NCBI GenBank assembly: GCA_027064845.1
Contig: JAMOPC010000271.1
Location: forward strand, 1 to 11,041
Source of the DNA: Desulfurococcales archaeon
GTDB lineage: Archaea; Thermoproteota; Thermoprotei_A; Sulfolobales; Desulfurococcaceae
DNA length: 11,041 bases
Direction of reading: 5' to 3'
Part shown: one piece after another, positions 6,842 through 11,041 of the stretch
Layout: every line of letters begins with the position of its first letter
Numbering within the stretch: position 1 is the stretch's first letter
Made by a program: the position numbers and the translations under genes
The notes under the pieces: model-generated
Seen by the model: the letters and a program-made list of their open reading frames with translations, nothing else
Told to the model about the DNA's origin: nothing
Database searches by the model: none

Positions 6842-8029
6842 ATGGTTAAAATAGCTATTTTCACGCCAATTCTATATCCTTTCTATATAGAATTATCACA
6901 AATCCTACAGAAGTATGATATCGAAGCAAAAGTTTATACTCATAAAATTTTTGGTAACTATCCATTCGAAGAGTGGCTAAAATATGCCGAAAAAATACAT
7001 GCCATCCAGATATTTGGTAATACATTAGCGAATCCATTCAATTTTGTACGTAGAATCTTTAAAACATATAATCCCGATATAATAGTAATCTTTGGCTGCG
7101 AATCTTTATCAGGTTTAATACTATATGGATTGACAAGACTGCTAAGGAGAATACCTGTTGTCATCATAGAGGAAAACAACATAACAAAACTCAAAGGTTT
7201 AAAACGGATACTCCAAACGGTTAAACTAATCTTAGTTAAGCATATGTATAGAACAGCACCAATACTAATAGCAGAATCTAGAGCATCAGCTAATTATGTG
7301 GTACATATACTGAGGGTAGAAAGAAGCAGTAATTCTATATATATTAGACCGCATGGCGTGAATATACATAGATTTAAACCCATAGAAAAAAGAATAGCTT
7401 TAAAATATATAAATGAAAAATATAAACTCTCTTTAAAGGATTATGGAAAGAAAGTAATATTATATGTTGGTAATTTCTCGTATTGTAAGGGCTTCGATAT
7501 ACTAATCTATTCAATTTATAAACTTTCAAAGAAAAGAGATGACTTCATAGTAATGATACCAAAAGTTAGTATCAGCAGGTTACTATATGATATTGAAAAT
7601 ACTGGGTTAAAACATAAGATACTAAGATTAATATGTAAACTAAAACACAATAAGAAAATAATTGAATATCCACCCATAAGATATAATGATATGCCAATGT
7701 TATACGGCATAGCTGATATTGTAGTTTTACCGTCGAGATTTATGAGAAATACGAGTAGCGATAGGTCACCAAATGCGGCTTTGGAGGCTATAGCATGTGG
7801 TCGAACATTAGTTGCATCTTATGTTGGTGGGATCCCTGATATTGCAGGGAAGTATTTTATACCTATAAAACCGGGAGATACTAATGACTTAGTAAACAAA
7901 CTTGAGGTAGCACTAAACAACCAGTTATCAACATCCAAAATAAGACAGTGGGCTATTGATTATTTATCTCTGGAGAGATATGCTTACGACATACTTGGAA
8001 GGGTGAAATCTCTATTAAGGCTAAAATAA
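6842..8029 (+). CDS. GT4 family glycosyltransferase (third, with Asp in the E-x7-E motif)
   Basis: A GT-B glycosyltransferase of 395 residues from ATG 6842 (399 from GTG 6830). It begins MVKIAIFTPILYPFYIELSQ, followed by YNPDIIVIFGCES (76-88), where the equivalent of D-h-h-H lies. The linker has YIRPHGVNIHRFKP (167-180), the classic GT4 PHGV-D/N-x-x-x-F motif. The C-terminal domain has LYVGNFSYCKGFD (207-219; donor-phosphate loop with K216-G217) and SPNAALEAIACGRTLVAS (309-326), then GGIPDI. The second Glu of the E-x7-E motif is E315, but the first position is D307. GT4 enzymes usually carry Glu there; Asp may keep function. It is the second gene of the operon, 8 nt past the previous stop when counted from the ATG. 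A 9-bp inverted repeat (6869-6893) lies in the first codons. Confidence 0.83.
   Translation: MVKIAIFTPILYPFYIELSQILQKYDIEAKVYTHKIFGNYPFEEWLKYAEKIHAIQIFGNTLANPFNFVRRIFKTYNPDIIVIFGCESLSGLILYGLTRLLRRIPVVIIEENNITKLKGLKRILQTVKLILVKHMYRTAPILIAESRASANYVVHILRVERSSNSIYIRPHGVNIHRFKPIEKRIALKYINEKYKLSLKDYGKKVILYVGNFSYCKGFDILIYSIYKLSKKRDDFIVMIPKVSISRLLYDIENTGLKHKILRLICKLKHNKKIIEYPPIRYNDMPMLYGIADIVVLPSRFMRNTSSDRSPNAALEAIACGRTLVASYVGGIPDIAGKYFIPIKPGDTNDLVNKLEVALNNQLSTSKIRQWAIDYLSLERYAYDILGRVKSLLRLK
6869..6893 (+). repeat. Short inverted repeat, possible mRNA hairpin near a gene start
   Basis: ATTCTATAT (6869-6877) and ATATAGAAT (6885-6893) are exact reverse complements separated by 7 nt, starting 27 nt after the ATG at 6842. 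The hairpin is AT-rich and would be weak at high temperature. In a Tyr/Ile-rich, AT-rich gene it may be accidental. Confidence 0.3.
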
Positions 8030-8056
8030 AAATAATCTTCGATATAGTGAGTAATC

Positions 8057-9136
8057 ATGAGGGTTATATTCCTTCTAGAGGAATACGGGCCTCCTTGGAA
8101 TGAAGGCTATAAAAATACCGCAAGGTATTTTATCAGAAGTTTAATTCGTAGAGGCATTGTATTAGATATAATAGAGTATAAACAGACCAGGCACCTATTA
8201 AAGTTAAAGAGTATAATAGAAAAAATATCAAGTACAGATGATAAAATAGTAGTTATTAATTTCAATTATCCTTTTCGTAATAGTCTTTTAATGATAAAGA
8301 CTTTTGCAAGTTATTTCAGAGTGCCAGTCTTTAAATATCACATGAAAAGTGATTTCTTATCGTTACGTAGTAATGTTTATTTGATATTACACGACGCTCT
8401 CTTAACATCGTCTCGTCTCCTAACATATGAATTGAAGTATAGGCTTAGATTCAAAAAGAATCCATACATGAATGTTGAGTATGTAGGAGTCCCTATTCCA
8501 ACAGATTACTATTATGAAGTCTCTAATAGTACTAAAAAGATGATAAGAGATGAATTTAAGCTAGGATCTGAGGACTTCATAATTACATATACTGGTAGAA
8601 TATATAGAAGGAAAGAAGTTATAATAACATTGATAAATACAATTAAATTTATACAACGAAATAACTTTAATATAAAAATTCTTGTATGTGTTTCCAGCGA
8701 AGCGGAGAAGCAGTTATTAGAGAAAGTTTTTACGAATAAGTTTGGACAAGATATCAATAGTGTCAGAATCATAAGCTCACAAGATTTGAATAAAAATGAT
8801 GTTAGATATATTTACTGGGCGTCAGATCTTTTGCTTTATCCTGTTAAAGAGGAAAATGCTGTCCAGCCGCCTTTAACTGTTCTTGAGGCACTAAGTTGTG
8901 CTATACCAGTAATAGCAAGACATAGCATAGGTGTGAGAGAAGTAATAATGAATTGTTATAATGGATTCATTTACGAATCAGATAACGGGTTGCAGAAATT
9001 GATCGAGTTAATCGCAAATATGAATAGTAGTGAAATTGAGAAATTAAGGCACAATGCCAGGAGATTTGTTGTAGAAAAGTTCGCTGCGGATAAAGTGTCC
9101 AATAGGATAATCGATGTAATAGAGAGATATTCCTAG
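8057..9136 (+). CDS. GT4-like glycosyltransferase (fourth, E-x7-E first Glu absent)
   Basis: A 359-residue GT-B protein. The N-terminus MRVIFLLEEYGPPWNEGYKN has a Gly-rich loop of the acceptor side, with PPWNEG in place of GG. The N-terminal domain is small (about 150 residues) and the linker reads VEYVGVPIPTDYY (140-152). The C-terminal domain has ITYTGRIYRRKE (176-187; R181 and K186 as donor-phosphate contacts) and AVQPPLTVLEALSCAIPVI (268-286), then GVREVI. E276 is the second Glu of the motif; the residue eight before is V269, although E265 and E266 lie just upstream. The Q-P-P-L-T-V-L-E form also occurs in other GT4-like proteins, so the enzyme may still be active. ATG 8057 has a weak GTGA site 6 nt upstream (8047-8050). 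It lies 27 nt after the previous gene, within the operon. Substrates are unknown. Confidence 0.78.
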   Translation: MRVIFLLEEYGPPWNEGYKNTARYFIRSLIRRGIVLDIIEYKQTRHLLKLKSIIEKISSTDDKIVVINFNYPFRNSLLMIKTFASYFRVPVFKYHMKSDFLSLRSNVYLILHDALLTSSRLLTYELKYRLRFKKNPYMNVEYVGVPIPTDYYYEVSNSTKKMIRDEFKLGSEDFIITYTGRIYRRKEVIITLINTIKFIQRNNFNIKILVCVSSEAEKQLLEKVFTNKFGQDINSVRIISSQDLNKNDVRYIYWASDLLLYPVKEENAVQPPLTVLEALSCAIPVIARHSIGVREVIMNCYNGFIYESDNGLQKLIELIANMNSSEIEKLRHNARRFVVEKFAADKVSNRIIDVIERYS

Positions 9137-9159
9137 TTAATTTATTTACAGCGATTAAT

Positions 9160-10449
9160 ATGAGAATACGCAGGATACTGAGAGCATTGATTCTTCAAGA
9201 CCTATTTTGTGGTTTTTCAAAGACGGGTCATATTCAACTGTATACATATGTTAAGTTATTGGAAGAAGTTACACTTGCATCGATTATTATAGTGATCTTT
9301 GAAATGTTTAATATTATGAACCTCATACTGATTCTGGGGATTGTACATTTAATTAATGCTATGTTTTCTCCTCCATTTTATAATGCTTTAGACGTTAAAA
9401 AAAGAATTAAGGGTGTTAGCATAAAAGAAGGGCGTGAACATGTTTTCAAGATTATTGAAAGGGTTTCACGACACATCGATTGTGCATGGATTACGGGCAG
9501 CATTCTTCATTCAGAAAAACATATAGTAAAAGATATAGATTTATCTCTTAAACCTAAAAACATACTCCATGCATATGTACTCCTCTGGTATGTTCGACTG
9601 CTTGTCATACTTTTTTTAATAGGTTATTTAAAGGTTTTTCCTGATGTGTACGTGACCGATGTTTGTGTATATAATGAATGCTTTCTGATTTACAGTAAAC
9701 CTAAGAAAGTATTACGAATTGCTTTATCTGGAGCAGATGGAAGTGGTAAGACTACTATAGCCAAGCTCTTAGTAAAGCATCCTCCAATTGATAATTGTAA
9801 AGTTATATCGTTTTATGGTGGTGAGGTACCAGTATATAGATGTGTGTTCGGAAAAAAGAATATTCTCCTATATGTAAGATTATTATTTGATTTCTTGATT
9901 CGTAAATTTAAGAAAATAAGTACTGGCGATTTTACCAAGATCTATGTGTTCTTCAATAACAATAATCAAGCTCTCAAGTTATATCTGTTGCTCTCTTTTA
10001 TTGATTTTCTAATTTCGAGGATTATTGTCAGATTAAAAATATTTTTGAACTTTGTGTGTGGTTTTAGAAATCAAAATATTTTGTTAGTTTTGGATAGATA
10101 CGCTATGGATGTATACATTAGATATACTACATTGTATCTATTAGTAAAGAATAGCGTATTAGTTAATATAATTAAAAAACTCTCGTATATAATTGCTTTG
10201 GCTGAATTAAAAAAACTTGATACATGTATTTATTTATATGCATCACCAAAAACTCTACTATCTAGGAAAAAGGAATTCCCTATCTTTGCATTAGATCTTA
10301 TGATGCATGCATATTCGTTAATATACAAATCGATATATAATACAAAATATGATAATATTATTAAGATAAATACTGAGAATGATCTTATTGAAACATATCA
10401 AATTATAAGAAATAATATCAAAAAAGTATTACAGACGGTAAAATGTTAA
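9160..10449 (+). CDS. Membrane-hairpin / nucleotidyltransferase-like / thymidylate-kinase-like fusion protein
   Basis: A 429-residue protein with three parts. Residues 36-70 are a hydrophobic hairpin (around VTLASIIIVIFEM and NLILILGIVHLI). Residues about 90-175 carry a polymerase-beta-type nucleotidyltransferase signature: ITGSILHSEKHIVKDIDLSL (111-130) fits G-S-x10-D-x-D (G113 S114, D125, D127), and PDVYVTDV (161-168) may supply the third carboxylate. A hydrophobic stretch, 138-157, interrupts this domain. Residues 184-429 resemble thymidylate kinase: P-loop GADGSGKTT (191-199), the DRY motif at 312-314 (LVLDRYAMDVYIR) and YLYASPKTLLSRKKE (358-372), matching the strand plus Arg-rich LID of TMK. 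A housekeeping dTMP kinase is about 200 residues without such fusions, so a substrate other than dTMP, perhaps a sugar or lipid-linked precursor, is more likely. It lies 23 nt after a GT4 gene and overlaps the next gene by 7 nt. Confidence 0.75.
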   Translation: MRIRRILRALILQDLFCGFSKTGHIQLYTYVKLLEEVTLASIIIVIFEMFNIMNLILILGIVHLINAMFSPPFYNALDVKKRIKGVSIKEGREHVFKIIERVSRHIDCAWITGSILHSEKHIVKDIDLSLKPKNILHAYVLLWYVRLLVILFLIGYLKVFPDVYVTDVCVYNECFLIYSKPKKVLRIALSGADGSGKTTIAKLLVKHPPIDNCKVISFYGGEVPVYRCVFGKKNILLYVRLLFDFLIRKFKKISTGDFTKIYVFFNNNNQALKLYLLLSFIDFLISRIIVRLKIFLNFVCGFRNQNILLVLDRYAMDVYIRYTTLYLLVKNSVLVNIIKKLSYIIALAELKKLDTCIYLYASPKTLLSRKKEFPIFALDLMMHAYSLIYKSIYNTKYDNIIKINTENDLIETYQIIRNNIKKVLQTVKC

Positions 10450-11041
10450 GGTTGACAATTCTATATCTTATTTATGGAATTATCGGCGTATTTTCAGCTA
10501 TTACACTAAAGTTATTAGACGCCAGATGCAATTATAGGCGCTCCATATTTACAGTAGGATTAGTATTATTAATGTCTGTGAGAATTGTACCTATACTGTT
10601 GATCATAGACAATGAACACATTCTCATAGGTTCTGATCAAGCTTACGATTATGCATTATCCAAGATCATTATGATTAATGGTAAAATAGTTCGTAATGAA
10701 ATAAATGCAAGAAATATTGAATATAGTTATTATCCGGCTATTCATTTATTTCTATCAATATATATGTTAATATCTGGCTTCTCTGGAGCATATGTATGTG
10801 CTATAATACCTCTAGTTGAAGTTTTTGCTTTGTTTATCTTTTATTACGTGTTTTTGCATCGTAAAATTTCATTAGCAATATTTGGAGCATTACTTGCAAG
10901 CACAACAGGGTACTATGCATTATTTCACATTCAAGCTGTTCGAGAGGTCTATGCTTTTGCATTATACTTCTTCATTTGTACGACATTGTATTTATCATCG
11001 TTAAAAAGGATTAATAGTGCAGGTCTTCCCTTAATTCTCCT
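10443..11041 (+). CDS. Multi-pass membrane protein, N-terminal part (possible GT-C-type transferase or polymerase)
   Basis: The frame is open from ATG 10443 to the right edge (199 codons), so the gene is truncated by the window. ATG overlaps the stop of the preceding gene by 7 nt, as expected for a coupled operon; a partial GGT lies a few bases upstream. Hydrophobic segments occur at about 3-23, 34-56, 98-118, 119-138, 142-160 and 169-185. The first large loop holds GSDQAYDYALSKIIMINGK (63-81) and then EYSYYPAIHLF (93-103). A loop with an acidic residue after the first helices followed by a Tyr-Pro-His step is typical of archaeal GT-C-like membrane glycosyltransferases and of polysaccharide polymerase-like proteins. 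I cannot place it in a named family. The likely role is transfer or polymerisation of lipid-linked sugars on the outer face of the membrane. Confidence 0.7.
   Translation, partial: MLRLTILYLIYGIIGVFSAITLKLLDARCNYRRSIFTVGLVLLMSVRIVPILLIIDNEHILIGSDQAYDYALSKIIMINGKIVRNEINARNIEYSYYPAIHLFLSIYMLISGFSGAYVCAIIPLVEVFALFIFYYVFLHRKISLAIFGALLASTTGYYALFHIQAVREVYAFALYFFICTTLYLSSLKRINSAGLPLIL

Noticed and set aside
9880..10449. Housekeeping thymidylate kinase
   Set aside because: The P-loop and DRY motifs fit the fold, but the fusion, long hydrophobic insertions and location in a glycan operon argue against dTMP as the main substrate.
1..11041. CRISPR array, insertion sequence, tRNA or rRNA gene
   Set aside because: No regularly spaced repeats, transposase motifs with terminal repeats, or tRNA/rRNA signatures were found on reading both strands by eye.

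Overview
The window looks like a chromosomal piece of a hyperthermophilic archaeon of the Thermoproteota (Crenarchaeota), perhaps of the Desulfurococcales; this is inferred from style, not from a marker gene. The support is heavy use of ATA (Ile), AGG/AGA (Arg) and CTA (Leu) codons, GTG and TTG starts, a GTG start placed about 27 nt after a TATA-like box as in leaderless archaeal mRNAs, one GGTGA-type ribosome binding site, and archaeal-type protein families. No rRNA, tRNA, CRISPR array or insertion sequence was seen.

Layout. Bases 1-559 (minus strand) hold the first 186 codons of a Wzx-like polysaccharide flippase that runs off the left edge. After a divergent promoter region, all other genes are on the plus strand. 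Bases 749-2994 carry a basic orphan protein, a DUF457/YdjM-like membrane protein, a possible 37-residue small ORF and a membrane-anchored family 2 glycosyltransferase. Bases 3074-4264 encode a stand-alone metallo-beta-lactamase-fold protein resembling the C-terminal domain of ComEC. Bases 4342-5370 encode a GT4 glycosyltransferase preceded by a 14-bp perfect palindrome. A gene-poor stretch (5371-5696) follows. From 5697 to the right edge runs a tight, much more AT-rich operon: three GT4 glycosyltransferases, a protein joining a hydrophobic hairpin, a nucleotidyltransferase-like domain and a thymidylate-kinase-like domain, and the start of a multi-pass membrane protein. Gene junctions in this operon overlap or are at most about 27 nt apart.

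Together the genes describe a surface-glycan locus (S-layer or lipid-linked oligosaccharide, or exopolysaccharide). Glycosyltransferases would build the oligosaccharide on the cytosolic face, the flippase would move it across the membrane, and the last membrane protein may act as a transferase or polymerase outside. The kinase/nucleotidyltransferase protein is the most unusual member and may activate or decorate a precursor.

Two composition features stand out. The AT-rich operon from about 5.6 kb onward looks different from the rest and may have been acquired separately. In the upstream genes the coding strand goes from G-rich at the 5' part to A/C-rich at the 3' part and resets at the next gene, a sawtooth that protein content alone does not explain.
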